Below, one piece after another: positions 1 to 8,313 of a stretch of 64,000 bases of DNA (its first letter is position 1; each line of letters opens with the position of its first letter). Source of the DNA: JAVJSF01 sp040219555 (GTDB taxonomy: Bacteria; Actinomycetota; Thermoleophilia; Miltoncostaeales; Miltoncostaeaceae); NCBI GenBank assembly GCA_040219555.1, contig JAVJSF010000009.1, forward strand, positions 310,001-374,000, given 5' to 3'. Made by a program: the position numbers and the translations under genes. Under the pieces are notes generated by a model, which was not told the DNA's origin, made no database searches, and was given only the letters and a program-made list of their open reading frames with translations.

Positions 1-197
1 TCCGCGCCGTCGACGTCGGTCCAGGCCGCCAGGTGGAAGATCGCCTCCGGCCGCACCCGCTCCACGCAGGCGCGCACCGCATCCGGATCGGTGACATCGA
101 CGTCCATGTCCACGCCGGTCACCTCGTGGCGCGCCGACAGGTGGGCCACCATGTCGCGCCCCAGCATCCCGGCCGCGCCGGTCACCAGCACCCTCAT
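1..197 (-). CDS. rmlD: dTDP-4-dehydrorhamnose reductase, N-terminal part (runs off the window)
   Basis: Only the first 65 codons are inside the window. The protein opens with a Rossmann nucleotide-binding motif (VLVTGAAGMLGRDM) and contains AAWTDVDGA, which matches the AAYTxVDxAE segment typical of RmlD. RmlD uses NADPH to reduce dTDP-4-keto-L-rhamnose to dTDP-L-rhamnose in the cytoplasm. The ATG lies 10 nt after the stop of rmlA on the same strand, so the two genes form the start of a nucleotide-sugar operon that continues leftward beyond base 1. Family assignment is firm from the motifs; the rest of the protein cannot be checked. Confidence 0.85.
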   Translation of the reverse strand, partial: MRVLVTGAAGMLGRDMVAHLSARHEVTGVDMDVDVTDPDAVRACVERVRPEAIFHLAAWTDVDGA

Positions 198-207
198 CAG
201 CGCCCCC

Positions 208-1281
208 TCAGATCAGGCCGACCGACGACGAGTCGCCGATCATGAACCGGTAGGCCCGCGGCTTGGCATCCGTGCGGGCGATGGTGACCCCGCGGCCGAT
301 GAGGCTGCTCTCCACGCGCGCGTCGAGGTCCTCCACGCGGCTGTCGGCCAGCAGGATGCTGTGCTCCACCTCGGCGGTGCGCACGACCACGCGGTCCGAT
401 ATTGCCGTATAGGGGCCGATGTAGGCGTTCTCGATGACGGCGCCGGCGCCGATCACCGCCGGTCCGCGCACCGCGGAGTTCACCAGCCGCGCGCCCGCCT
501 CGATCACCACCCGCCCCTCGACGGTGGTGTCGATCAGATCGCCCTCGATGCGCGGCTCCACCACGTCGAGGATCAGCCGGTTGGCCTCCAGCATGTCCTC
601 GATGCGCCCGGTGTCCTTCCACCAGCCGGACACCTCGTGCCACTCCACGCGCAGGTCGCGGTCGATCATGTGCTGGATGGCGTCGGTGATCTCCAACTCG
701 CCGCGACCGGACGGGGAGATGGCCTTGGCCGAATCCATGATGGCCGGCGTGAAGAGGTAGACCCCCACCAGCGCCATGTCCGACTTGGGCTCGGGCGGCT
801 TCTCGACCAGGCGCACCACCCGACCGCCCTCGAGCTCGGCCACGCCGTAGGCCCGGGGGTTGGGCACCCTCTGGAGCAGGATCGTCGCGTCGGCGCCGCC
901 GGCGCGGAAGTTGTCCACCAGGTCGGTGATGCCGTCGCGCAGCAGGTTGTCGCCCAGGTACATCACGAAGGGCGAGCCGTCCAGGAACTCCTCGGCCGTC
1001 AGGACCGCGTGGGCCAGGCCGAGCGGCGCCTCCTGGCGGATGTAGGTGGCGCGGATGCCGAGAGCGGATCCGTCGCCGACCGCGGCCTCGATCTCGGCGT
1101 GCGTGTCGCCGACGATGATCCCGACGTCGGTGACGCCGGCCTCGCGCAGGGCCTCGAGCCCGTAGAAGAGGACCGGGCGGTTGGCCACCGGTACCAGCTG
1201 CTTGGCGCTGGTGTGGGTGATCGGGCGCAGGCGCGTTCCGGAACCGCCGGACAGCACCAGGCCCTTGATGGGGGCACTCAT
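208..1281 (-). CDS. rmlA: Glucose-1-phosphate thymidylyltransferase, long form with left-handed beta-helix tail
   Basis: This 357-residue protein makes dTDP-glucose from glucose-1-phosphate and dTTP, the first step of dTDP-rhamnose synthesis. The nucleotidyltransferase signature LVLSGGSGTRLRPIT lies near residues 8-22, followed by KQLVPVANRP, and a YLGDN motif lies near residue 115. After about residue 240 the sequence becomes hexapeptide-like (AGARLVNSAVRGPAVIGAGA), which is typical of the long RmlA subtype found in actinobacteria. It precedes rmlD by 10 nt. A TAGGTT hexamer lies 8 nt before the ATG and could be a -10 element giving a nearly leaderless transcript. Actinobacteria use rhamnose in cell-wall linkers and surface glycans, which fits the glycan genes elsewhere in the window. 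Confidence 0.93.
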   Translation of the reverse strand: MSAPIKGLVLSGGSGTRLRPITHTSAKQLVPVANRPVLFYGLEALREAGVTDVGIIVGDTHAEIEAAVGDGSALGIRATYIRQEAPLGLAHAVLTAEEFLDGSPFVMYLGDNLLRDGITDLVDNFRAGGADATILLQRVPNPRAYGVAELEGGRVVRLVEKPPEPKSDMALVGVYLFTPAIMDSAKAISPSGRGELEITDAIQHMIDRDLRVEWHEVSGWWKDTGRIEDMLEANRLILDVVEPRIEGDLIDTTVEGRVVIEAGARLVNSAVRGPAVIGAGAVIENAYIGPYTAISDRVVVRTAEVEHSILLADSRVEDLDARVESSLIGRGVTIARTDAKPRAYRFMIGDSSSVGLI

Positions 1282-1289
1282 GGGGCCGG

Positions 1290-1295
1290 AACCTA
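1290..1295 (-). promoter_or_regulatory. Putative -10 element (TAGGTT) of rmlA
   Basis: The minus strand reads TAGGTT ending 8 nt before the rmlA ATG. It fits the TANNNT pattern seen before many first genes in this window. No convincing -35 is visible. Confidence 0.4.
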
Positions 1296-1536
1296 CCGAT
1301 CGGCCCGCGGCGCGTCACTCGCGCCGGGGCACCGCGCGGTTACCGGGGCCGGCCGGTGCACCCCAACCGCGCGGCCCGCCCACGCGTAGTTCTGGATGAG
1401 CGCCGGCCGGCCGCGCGCCGGCGCCACCCCCCCACCCCCACCGGGAGGCCACGCTGTCCACCACCGCGCCCACCCCGCCGGCCGGCACGACGACCCCGGA
1501 GGCCCTCGACAGGGCGCCCGCCGACCCGGGGTTGTC

Positions 1537-1542
1537 TAGAGT
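1537..1542 (+). promoter_or_regulatory. Putative -10 element (TAGAGT) of the gpgS operon
   Basis: TAGAGT is followed by 7 nt and then an in-frame GTG at 1550. This spacing puts the transcription start at or next to the GTG, so the gene is probably leaderless. The longer reading from the TTG at 1532 would start upstream of the expected transcript start and is therefore less likely. Confidence 0.5.
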
Positions 1543-1549
1543 CGTCCAG

Positions 1550-2497
1550 GTGGACCCCGGGCACTGGCTCACCGATCGCACCTACCGCGGGGCCGACTAC
1601 GACCCGGCCGAGCTGGCGGCCATCGCCGCCGCCCGCGGCACGCGCATCACGGTCTGCCTGCCGATGCTCGACGTGGCGGACACCGTGGGCCCGATCGTCG
1701 AGGGCGTCCGCCGCGAGCTGATGGAGCGCGTCCCCCTGGTGTCCGAGCTGATGGTGGTGGATACCGGCAGCGAGGACGCCAGCTGCGCGCGGGCCGCCGA
1801 GGCCGGCGCCCGCGTGTGGCGCGCCGGGGAGATCCTGCCGACGCTGCCGCCGCAGCGCGGCAAGGGCGATGCGCTGTGGAAGAGCCTGGCGGTGGCCGAG
1901 GGCGAGCTGATCGTGTGGCTCGACTCGGATGTGACCGACCCCGACCCGGCATTCGTCCCGGGGTTGCTGGGCCCGCTGCTCGCCGACCCCGAGGTCGACT
2001 ATGTCAAGGCCGTCTACACCCGGGCGCTGGGCGACGACCCGGAGGGCGGCGGGCGCGTGACCGAGATCTGCGCGCGGCCGCTCCTGAACATGTTCTACCC
2101 CGAGCTGACCGGCCTGGCCCAACCGCTGTCGGGCGAGGCCGCGGGCCGCCGTGAGGTGCTGATGGGCATCCCGTTCTTCAGCGGCTACGCGGTGGAGACC
2201 GGCCTCCTGATCGACCTGCTCGGCGCCCGCGGGCTGGGCGCGCTGGCCCAGGTGGATCTGGGCGCCCGCCGGCACACCAACCAGGCCACCACGACCCTGG
2301 GCGCGATGGCGTCGAGCATCGCCCAGGCGGTGCTGCTACGCGTGGCGGAGGAGGGGCGGGCGCCCGCCGACCTGGCCGGCGACGGGCGCTACGTGCGCCC
2401 GGTGCGCGTCGGCGGCGAGTGGGTGATGCACGACATCGAGACGCGGCCCGCCCAGCGCCCCGCGATGCGTGGCGTTCTGGCGGCCGTCGGCGCGTGA
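1550..2497 (+). CDS. gpgS: Glucosyl-3-phosphoglycerate synthase (GT81)
   Basis: This 315-residue GT-A fold enzyme transfers a glucosyl (or mannosyl) unit from a nucleotide sugar to 3-phosphoglycerate. Recognisable GpgS segments are ITVCLPMLDVADTV near the N-terminus, the metal-binding WLDSDVTDPDP, GGGRVTEICARPLLNMFYPE, PLSGEAAGRR and GYAVETGLLIDLL. These match mycobacterial GpgS closely in order. Rubrobacter uses a GT81 relative to make mannosylglycerate, so sugar specificity remains open. GTG at 1550 is chosen because it follows a -10 hexamer by 7 nt; a TTG at 1532 is the longer alternative. The stop overlaps the next gene (GTGA), a HAD phosphatase, which supports a two-step osmolyte or lipopolysaccharide-precursor pathway. 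Confidence 0.9.
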   Translation: MDPGHWLTDRTYRGADYDPAELAAIAAARGTRITVCLPMLDVADTVGPIVEGVRRELMERVPLVSELMVVDTGSEDASCARAAEAGARVWRAGEILPTLPPQRGKGDALWKSLAVAEGELIVWLDSDVTDPDPAFVPGLLGPLLADPEVDYVKAVYTRALGDDPEGGGRVTEICARPLLNMFYPELTGLAQPLSGEAAGRREVLMGIPFFSGYAVETGLLIDLLGARGLGALAQVDLGARRHTNQATTTLGAMASSIAQAVLLRVAEEGRAPADLAGDGRYVRPVRVGGEWVMHDIETRPAQRPAMRGVLAAVGA

Positions 2498-3261
2498 GCG
2501 CGGGGCGGGCGGCCTACATCGACCTGGACGGCACCCTCCTGGGGGCCGGCGGGTCGCTACTACGCGACGGCGCGGGAGCGTTCTCGCGCGACGGCGTGGA
2601 GGCCCTGGCGGCTCTGCACGACGCGGCGGTCCCGGTGATCCTGACCTCGGGTCGCAGCCGCCCCCGCCTGGAGGCGACGCGGGCGGCGCTGGGCGCCGAC
2701 GGGCTGCTGGCCGAGATGGGCGCGCTGGATGCCGACTACCCCACCGCACCCGGCCAGAGCGTGTTCGAGGCCATCGCCGCCACGGGCATCCCCGCCGCCC
2801 TGCTGGAGCGCGAGACCGGACTGCGCATCCACCCCGCCGCACAATGGGGCCGCGAGGGCGGGCACGTGTTCGCCGGGCGGGCGGGACCCGATGCACCGGC
2901 CTGGGTGCACGACGCCTCAGGCGGGACCCTCCGCCTGGCCGACAATGGCCGCATCGGCGAGGGCATCCACACCTTCCACCTGTTGCCGGCCCGGGCGAGC
3001 AAGCGGGCAGCCGTGGCGCGCGATGTGGACGCGCGGGGCCTGGACGCCGCCGAGTGCCTCGCGGTCGGCGACAGCCGGCAGGACCTCGACATGGGCCGCG
3101 CCGTCGGCACCGTGGCGATCGTGGCCAACGGGGCCGCCGCCGATCCGGAGCTGGCTGCGGATGCCCCCTGGGTGACGCGGGAGGGCAACGGGGCGGGCGT
3201 ACGCGAGGCGGTGGAGCAGTGGCTCGCCGGCCGACGCGGGGGCGGGCCGGCCGGCCCCTGA
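2494..3261 (+). CDS. HAD-IIB phosphatase, probable glucosyl/mannosyl-3-phosphoglycerate phosphatase
   Basis: This 255-residue protein starts at a GTG that overlaps the gpgS stop by four bases. It carries all four HAD motifs: IDLDGTL (motif I, nucleophile Asp), LTSGR (motif II), a Lys in ASKRAAV (motif III) and VGDSRQDLDM (motif IV). The large cap between motifs II and III is typical of the Cof/MpgP class IIB. Its coupling to gpgS implies that it removes the phosphate from glucosyl-3-phosphoglycerate to give glucosylglycerate, a compatible solute. Mycobacteria use a histidine phosphatase for this step, whereas other bacteria use HAD enzymes like this one. Substrate is inferred from context, not proven by sequence. 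Confidence 0.8.
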   Translation: MSAGRAAYIDLDGTLLGAGGSLLRDGAGAFSRDGVEALAALHDAAVPVILTSGRSRPRLEATRAALGADGLLAEMGALDADYPTAPGQSVFEAIAATGIPAALLERETGLRIHPAAQWGREGGHVFAGRAGPDAPAWVHDASGGTLRLADNGRIGEGIHTFHLLPARASKRAAVARDVDARGLDAAECLAVGDSRQDLDMGRAVGTVAIVANGAAADPELAADAPWVTREGNGAGVREAVEQWLAGRRGGGPAGP

Positions 3262-3269
3262 GCCGAGGG

Positions 3270-3593
3270 TCAGCCCAGCCACACCCGCGGGCCGTTGAAC
3301 GGCTTGGAGCACACGCGCTCCACAGAGCGCCACTTGATGACGGCGGCCTTGGCCCGCTTGACACGCGGCCGCACGGCCGGGGTGCGCTTGGCGATCGTCA
3401 GCAGACGGTGGGCCGGGCGGGCCGTCTGGCAGCGGCCCCACACCTGGGACATCTCCGCCGCCCGGGCCAGCGGCGCCGCGGCCGGGTCCTTGGCCGGCTT
3501 GAGGGGTGCCGCGGCGGCGGTCGTCGCGGCGGTGGCGGGCACCACGGCGGCGGCGGCGACCAGGAGGGTGAGTGCGAGGCGAGGTGTCGTCAT
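3270..3593 (-). CDS. Small secreted protein of unknown function
   Basis: The predicted 107-residue product begins MTTPRLALTLLVAAAAVVPA, a clear signal peptide with an Ala-rich cleavage region around residues 20-28. The mature part is basic, with two cysteines (in WGRCQTA and ERVCSKPF) that could form a disulfide. I recognise no family. A longer upstream start at 3629 exists, but it would place 12 residues before the signal peptide, so ATG at 3593 is preferred. The gene converges on the HAD phosphatase, with 8 nt between the two stops. Confidence 0.6.
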   Translation of the reverse strand: MTTPRLALTLLVAAAAVVPATAATTAAAAPLKPAKDPAAAPLARAAEMSQVWGRCQTARPAHRLLTIAKRTPAVRPRVKRAKAAVIKWRSVERVCSKPFNGPRVWLG

Positions 3594-3663
3594 GCGATGC
3601 AGGATCGCCCCGATCCCCGGCACCACCACCGCGAGAACGTCCAGTCCCGGCCTCCCCGATCGG

Positions 3664-4794
3664 CTAGGTGGCCGCCGCGCCCCAGAGGCGCCCGAGGGAC
3701 GCGGCCGCGCGCGCCAGGTCCGACTCCGCGGCCGCCAGGGCGTCCGGCAGCCTGCGCGGCACCTGCCCGATCGGGAAGGCCGCCGTGAAGCCGGCCTCGG
3801 CCAGCGCCCGGGGACCCAGGCCGATGGCCCCGCACAACGCCACGCAGGGGATGCCCCGCTCGGCGCACATCGCGGCCACCGCCGCCGGCGCCTTCCCGCT
3901 CAGGCTGGTGGCATCGAGGGACCCCTCGCCGGTGACGCACAGGGTCGCCCCGTCCAGGTGGCCGGCCATCCCGAGGGCCTCCAGCACCAACGGCGCCCCG
4001 GGGACGAGCTCGGCCCCGAACAGCGCGGCCAGCGCACCCGCCGCGCCGCCCGCCGCGCCCGAGCCGGGGAGCGCCTGCACGTCGACGCCGGTCGCCCCGG
4101 CCAAGACGTCCGCCAGGCGCTCGAGTCCGGCATCCAGCCGGGCCACCGCCGCGGGATCGGCACCCTTCTGCGGGCCGAAGACGTGGGCGGCCCCGTCCGG
4201 GCCGTGGAAGGGGTTCGCCACATCGCAGGCCACACGGATGGTGACGCCGGCGAGCCGCGGGTCGAGCGCCGCAGGATCGAGACGGGCCACCCGGCCCATG
4301 TCGGCGCCCACGCCCTCGAGCGGGGTGCCCTCGGCGTCGAGCGCCCGCACCCCCAGCGCGATCGCGAGCCCGAGGCCGCCATCGGTGGTGGCGCTGCCGC
4401 CCAGGCCGACGAGGATCGTGGTGGCGCCCAGGTCGAGGGCGGCCCGGATGAGCAGCCCGGTGCCGAAGGTGCCGGCTCGCTCGGGGTCGCGCTCACCGTC
4501 GGCCAGGCGCTCGTACCCCGACGCCTGGGCCAGTTCCACCACGGCGGTGTGGCCGGGCAACTCGCCCAGCGTGGCCCTGATGGGTCGTCCCAGCGGGTCG
4601 AGGGCGTCCACCATGCGGCGCCGGCCGCCCGCCGAGGCCACCAGCGCATCGGCCGTGCCCTCGCCCCCGTCGGCCACGGGCACCGCCCGCACCTCGGCGC
4701 CGGGCAGCACCAGCCGCAGGCCCGCCGCGATGGCCCGGGCGGCCTCGGCGGGCGACAGGGCGCCCTTGAAGGCGCCCGGCGCGACCACGATCAC
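3664..4794 (-). CDS. Glycerate kinase (GarK/GlxK family)
   Basis: This 376-residue protein matches type I glycerate kinase from end to end: MIVVAPGAFKGALS at the N-terminus, PVADGGEGTADAL, FGTGLLIRAALDLGA, GLGGSATTDGGLG (glycine-rich, substrate and nucleotide binding) and VACDVANPFHG. The family phosphorylates D-glycerate with ATP, usually to 2-phosphoglycerate. The GTG start overlaps the stop of the upstream SDR gene (GTGA), so the two are co-translated. Its position beside the glucosylglycerate genes suggests it could recycle glycerate released from that solute, but this is inference; glycerate from glyoxylate metabolism is the usual source. Confidence 0.9.
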   Translation of the reverse strand: MIVVAPGAFKGALSPAEAARAIAAGLRLVLPGAEVRAVPVADGGEGTADALVASAGGRRRMVDALDPLGRPIRATLGELPGHTAVVELAQASGYERLADGERDPERAGTFGTGLLIRAALDLGATTILVGLGGSATTDGGLGLAIALGVRALDAEGTPLEGVGADMGRVARLDPAALDPRLAGVTIRVACDVANPFHGPDGAAHVFGPQKGADPAAVARLDAGLERLADVLAGATGVDVQALPGSGAAGGAAGALAALFGAELVPGAPLVLEALGMAGHLDGATLCVTGEGSLDATSLSGKAPAAVAAMCAERGIPCVALCGAIGLGPRALAEAGFTAAFPIGQVPRRLPDALAAAESDLARAAASLGRLWGAAAT

Positions 4795-5645
4795 CGCCAG
4801 TCGAGCCCCAGGAAGTCGGCCTGCAGCGCCTCCCAGGCCCGCTGGTCGGTGCCGGCGCGCTGCCGTCGCTGCACGAGATCCCAGGCGTCGTCACCCACGG
4901 GCATCTGGAAGGTGGGCCCGTCGGCGGTCGCCGCCTCCCAGACCCGCTCGGCCACGTACTGGGCCGACACCGAGTACCGCTCGCGCCACCTGCCGAAGCT
5001 CTCGCGCAACTGGCCCAGCAGCGGCGCGTAGGGGCCCTCCCCGGACGAGGCCGCGCCGGTGCGCCGGGTGGCCATGGGGAAGTCGGTGTCGATCATGCCG
5101 GGCTCGATGGAGCTCACCCGGATGCCGAACGGCCGCAACTCGAACGACAGCGCCTCGCTGACGGCCAGCAGCGCGTACTTGCTTGCGTGGTACATGCTCA
5201 CCAGCGGGCTCACCACGCGGGCGCCGACGGAGTTGACGACCACGATCGAGCCGCGGCCGGCCTCCCGCATGGCCGGCACGGCGGCCTGCAACACCTGCGC
5301 AGCGCCGAAGAAGTTGGTCTCGAACATCGACCGGACCTGGTCGAGATCCGCCTCCTCCACGGCGCCCATCAGTGCGTAGCCGGCGTTGGAGACGACGCAG
5401 GTGAGGGCGCCTCCGGCCAGCCGCTGCGCCTCGGCGACGCCGGCCGCGATGGACACCGGATCCTCGACGTCCAGGTGCACCAGGTGGACGCCCAGCGCCG
5501 GGTCGTAGTCTGCGCGGGCCCGCTCGAGGTCGCGGACGCCGGCGACGGCGCGCCAGCCGTTGACCGCGAACAACTCGGCGGTGGCGCGGCCCACTCCGCG
5601 GCCGGCGCCGGTGACCAGGACGGTGGGGGTCGCATGATCGCTCAT
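4791..5645 (-). CDS. Short-chain dehydrogenase/reductase
   Basis: This 284-residue protein is a classical SDR. The cofactor motif TGAGRGVG lies near residues 12-19, an NAG motif is present (VVSNAGYAL), and the catalytic Ser-Tyr-Lys set is seen in VNSVGARVV and YHASK. The C-terminal 60 residues are longer and more polar than the minimal family. It is the first gene of a two-gene unit with glycerate kinase. A TAGCCT hexamer sits 7 nt before the ATG, so the mRNA is probably leaderless. The substrate is unknown; a role in glycerate or hydroxypyruvate metabolism is possible from context only. Confidence 0.85.
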   Translation of the reverse strand: MSDHATPTVLVTGAGRGVGRATAELFAVNGWRAVAGVRDLERARADYDPALGVHLVHLDVEDPVSIAAGVAEAQRLAGGALTCVVSNAGYALMGAVEEADLDQVRSMFETNFFGAAQVLQAAVPAMREAGRGSIVVVNSVGARVVSPLVSMYHASKYALLAVSEALSFELRPFGIRVSSIEPGMIDTDFPMATRRTGAASSGEGPYAPLLGQLRESFGRWRERYSVSAQYVAERVWEAATADGPTFQMPVGDDAWDLVQRRQRAGTDQRAWEALQADFLGLDWR

Positions 5646-5652
5646 GCGCCGC

Positions 5653-5658
5653 AGGCTA
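5653..5658 (-). promoter_or_regulatory. Putative -10 element (TAGCCT) of the SDR-glycerate kinase operon
   Basis: On the minus strand TAGCCT ends 7 nt before the ATG at 5645. The spacing predicts a leaderless transcript. No clear -35 is visible. Confidence 0.5.
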
Positions 5659-7521
5659 CGCGACCGGCGGCGGAGGAGGGGGGGTCGCCTGGGAGCCCTC
5701 TGCCGGGGGCAGCAGTCCCTCGGGGATGCGCTGCTCCACGGTGACGGCGCTCCCGCTCACCAGGGGGAGCGCCACCGTGAGGGTCGTCCCCGCGCCCACC
5801 GCCGACTCGACCGTGATGGCGCCCCGGTGGGCCGCCACGAGGCCGCGCGCGATGGCCAGGCCCAGTCCCGCGCTGCGCCCCTCGCGGGAGGGGTCGCCCC
5901 GGTAGAAGCGGTCGAAGATGAAGGGCAGGTCCTCCTCGGGGATCCCCTCACCGGTGTCGCGCACCCGCAGGAGGGCCTCGCGGTCGTCCGGGGACCGCTC
6001 GACGACCACCTCCACCCGCCCGCCGGCCGGGGTGTGGCGCGTGGCGTTGTCCAGCAGGATCAGGAGGACCTGCTCGATGCGGGCCGCATCCGCCAGCACG
6101 GTGGGGCCGGAACCGGCGAGTGCCCGCACGTCCAGACGCAGCCCCTCCCGCTCGGCCAGGGGGATGCGCGAATCGACCGCGGCCCTGGCCAGCTCGCCCA
6201 GCTCAACGTCCCCCAGGTCCAGCGGGAGGGCGCCCGCGTCCAGGCGCGCCAGCTGCAACTGCTCCTCCACCAGGCGCTCCAGGCGCGCGGTCTCCTGGCT
6301 CATGGCGAGCATGAACTCCCGCCGGTCCGCGGCGCCGACCCGGTCGTCCTCCAGGAGTTCCAGGAAGCCCTTCAGGGCCGCGATCGGGGTCTTGAGCTCG
6401 TGCGAGACGTTGGCCACCAGGTCGCGGCGCGCGCGCTCCAGGCGGCGCTCGTCGGTGACATCGCGCAGGGTCACCACGGTCCCGCCCTCGTCGCGGCCCG
6501 CCATGGGTGCCACGTGCACCTCCAACTCGAGCCCGCCGGGCAGGGCCACCTCGCTCTCGCCCACCTCGCGGCCGGCCCGCGATGAGCGCACGGCGTCCAT
6601 GAGGGCGGGCGGCAGCGATTCGAGCCTGCCCCGCTCGGCCCCCTCGGGGAGACCGAGCATGCGGTTGGCGGCGTCGTTGGCGACCATCACCGTGTCGTCG
6701 GGGGCCACGGTCACGACGCCCTCGGCCAGCGAGCCCACCATGGCGCGGTCGCGGTCGCGCTCGTCGGTGATCGCGCCCACGAACGACTGCAGCCGCGAGG
6801 CCATGCCATCCAGGCTGTCGCGCAGGACCACGAGCTCGGTGGGCACCAGTCCCAGCTCCGGGCTGCGGGCGCCCAGGTCGCCGCCCGCCAGGGTCGCCGC
6901 GGTGCGCGACAGTTCGCGCATGTGCCCTCCCAGCCGGCGCGCCAGCAGCACCCCCATCAGCGAGGCCAGGCTCAGCACCAGCACCATCGCGACGATCACG
7001 CGCCGGCGCACGATGGCCAGCTCGGGCGCGATCCCCGACAACGTCTGGGCGCCGCGCACCAGCAGCACGGCGCCGCTGGACTGCGAGGTGAGGCGCACCA
7101 GCGGGGCCGCCAGACGGCCGTCCGCCGAGTATCCGCGCGACAGGCCCGACGCCTGGTCCAGCAGCTCGCCGGCGGCCTCGTTGGGCGGCCACTGAACCGT
7201 GGTCTCCACCCGCACGAAGGCGTCCCCCGGCCGGTAGGTGAGGCGGATGTCGGCGCCCGTGGCCGCGCGCAGGTCCTGCGCCAGCGTGCGCAGCTCCTCC
7301 ACGCCCACCGGGTCCCGCAGCAGACGGCTCTCCAGCTCGCCGCGCAGCAGCGCCCCCAGGCGGTCGGACTCGCGCTTGGCGCGGTCCTCACGGACGCTCG
7401 ACTCCAGGGTCGGCAGCACCACCACCACGATCGTGAGGCTCGCGATCACCCCCACCAGGAGGAAGGCGGCGGCCAGCCAGCCCTGCAGACCCAGCGCCAG
7501 CGACGCGCGGCGGGCCCTCAC
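5656..7521 (-). CDS. Sensor histidine kinase (PhoR/ResE type: TM-sensor-TM-HAMP-PAS-HisKA-HATPase)
   Basis: The 621-residue product has a first membrane segment at about residues 14-36, an extracytoplasmic region of about 130 residues, and a second segment near 173-195. HAMP follows at about 195-250 and a PAS-like domain at about 262-355. The phosphoacceptor His374 is in NVSHELKTPI. The ATPase domain shows LLDNATRHTP (N box), DTGEGIPEEDL (G1), FDRFYRGD (F box) and GLGLAIARG (G2). The C-terminal tail is Pro-rich. It starts at GTG 4 nt after the response regulator stop, so the pair form one operon. The layout resembles PhoR and envelope-stress kinases; the signal is unknown, but the divergent HtrA protease gene suggests envelope stress. 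Confidence 0.92.
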   Translation of the reverse strand: MRARRASLALGLQGWLAAAFLLVGVIASLTIVVVVLPTLESSVREDRAKRESDRLGALLRGELESRLLRDPVGVEELRTLAQDLRAATGADIRLTYRPGDAFVRVETTVQWPPNEAAGELLDQASGLSRGYSADGRLAAPLVRLTSQSSGAVLLVRGAQTLSGIAPELAIVRRRVIVAMVLVLSLASLMGVLLARRLGGHMRELSRTAATLAGGDLGARSPELGLVPTELVVLRDSLDGMASRLQSFVGAITDERDRDRAMVGSLAEGVVTVAPDDTVMVANDAANRMLGLPEGAERGRLESLPPALMDAVRSSRAGREVGESEVALPGGLELEVHVAPMAGRDEGGTVVTLRDVTDERRLERARRDLVANVSHELKTPIAALKGFLELLEDDRVGAADRREFMLAMSQETARLERLVEEQLQLARLDAGALPLDLGDVELGELARAAVDSRIPLAEREGLRLDVRALAGSGPTVLADAARIEQVLLILLDNATRHTPAGGRVEVVVERSPDDREALLRVRDTGEGIPEEDLPFIFDRFYRGDPSREGRSAGLGLAIARGLVAAHRGAITVESAVGAGTTLTVALPLVSGSAVTVEQRIPEGLLPPAEGSQATPPPPPPVA

Positions 7522-7525
7522 GCGC

Positions 7526-8221
7526 TCACGACCCGTTGTCGTCGGCGCCGAAGGCGTAGCCCACCCCGCGGACGGTGCGGATCAGGACGGGGTTGGCGGG
7601 GTCGTCCTCGACCTTCTGGCGCAGGTGGCGGACGTGGACATCCACGCTGCGCAGGTCGCCGAAGAAATTGCCGTCCCAGAGGTGGTTCATCAACTCCTCG
7701 CGGGTGAAGACCCGGCGGGGCGTCGATGCCAGCTTGTGGAGGATCTCGAACTCGGAGAACGTGACCGGCACCTCCTTGCCGGCGCGCGTGACGGTGCGGG
7801 CGGTGGCGTCGATCTCGAGGTCGCCGATGCGGACGGGCGCGCTGCGGTCGGGCTCGAGGCGGGCGCGGCGCAGGTTCGCCTTCACGCGCGACACCAGTTC
7901 CCGGGGGGAGAACGGCTTGGTGACGTAGTCGTCGGCGCCCAGTTCGAGCCCCAGCACCTTGTCGAGCTCCTCACTGCGGGCCGAGAGCATGATGATCGGG
8001 GTCGAGTCGGCGGCGCGGATGCGCTTGCACACCTCCAGCCCGTCGAGTCCGGGCAGCATGATGTCGAGGATCACGAGGTCGATCCCGCCGCGCCCGAAGA
8101 TCTCCAGGGCGGCGTCGCCCCGGGCCGCGGACGACACCTGGAACCCGGCGTCCTTGAGGGCGTACTCGACGATGGTGCGGATTGACTGTTCGTCCTCGAC
8201 GACCAGGATGCGGTCGGACAC
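7526..8221 (-). CDS. OmpR/PhoP-family response regulator
   Basis: This protein of about 231 residues has a receiver domain (VVEDE acidic pair, phospho-acceptor Asp53 in LVILDIMLPG, Ser/Thr in MLSARS and Lys in YVTKPFSP) and a winged-helix DNA-binding domain (REELMNHLWD, SVDVHVRHLRQKVEDD, IRTVRGVGYAF). The GTG at 8221 is preferred over an upstream GTG at 8248, because GGAGG lies 6 nt before it and a -10-like TACCAT lies at 8252-8257, so the transcript should begin between the two candidates. It acts with the downstream histidine kinase, and its promoter region is shared with the divergent HtrA gene, a plausible target. Confidence 0.93.
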   Translation of the reverse strand: MSDRILVVEDEQSIRTIVEYALKDAGFQVSSAARGDAALEIFGRGGIDLVILDIMLPGLDGLEVCKRIRAADSTPIIMLSARSEELDKVLGLELGADDYVTKPFSPRELVSRVKANLRRARLEPDRSAPVRIGDLEIDATARTVTRAGKEVPVTFSEFEILHKLASTPRRVFTREELMNHLWDGNFFGDLRSVDVHVRHLRQKVEDDPANPVLIRTVRGVGYAFGADDNGS

Positions 8222-8251
8222 GGGCGGCCTCCGGATCTTTTCTCCCACCTG

Positions 8252-8257
8252 ATGGTA
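8252..8257 (-). promoter_or_regulatory. Putative -10 element (TACCAT) of the two-component operon
   Basis: The minus strand reads TACCAT about 30 nt before the GTG at 8221. With a start site about 7 nt downstream this gives a leader of roughly 20-25 nt containing GGAGG. It is one of the few first genes here that appears to have a normal leader. Confidence 0.4.
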
Positions 8258-8300
8258 GACGGCCCCGGCGGTATGGCTCGGCGGTGCGTCGGCGGGCCGC

Positions 8301-8306
8301 TACTCT
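8301..8306 (+). promoter_or_regulatory. Putative -10 element (TACTCT) of the HtrA gene
   Basis: TACTCT is followed by 7 nt and then the GTG at 8314, the spacing expected for a leaderless mRNA. It decides the start against longer readings that begin inside the response regulator gene. Confidence 0.5.
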
Positions 8307-8313
8307 CAGGCGC

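Noticed and set aside
1532..1549. TTG at 1532 as the gpgS start
   Set aside because: It lies upstream of and inside the predicted -10 (1537-1542), so the transcript should not contain it; GTG 1550 fits the leaderless pattern.
1340..2275. A 311-codon minus-strand frame opposite gpgS
   Set aside because: It is His/Gln/Arg/Gly-rich with no motif and is fully antisense to a well-matched gene.
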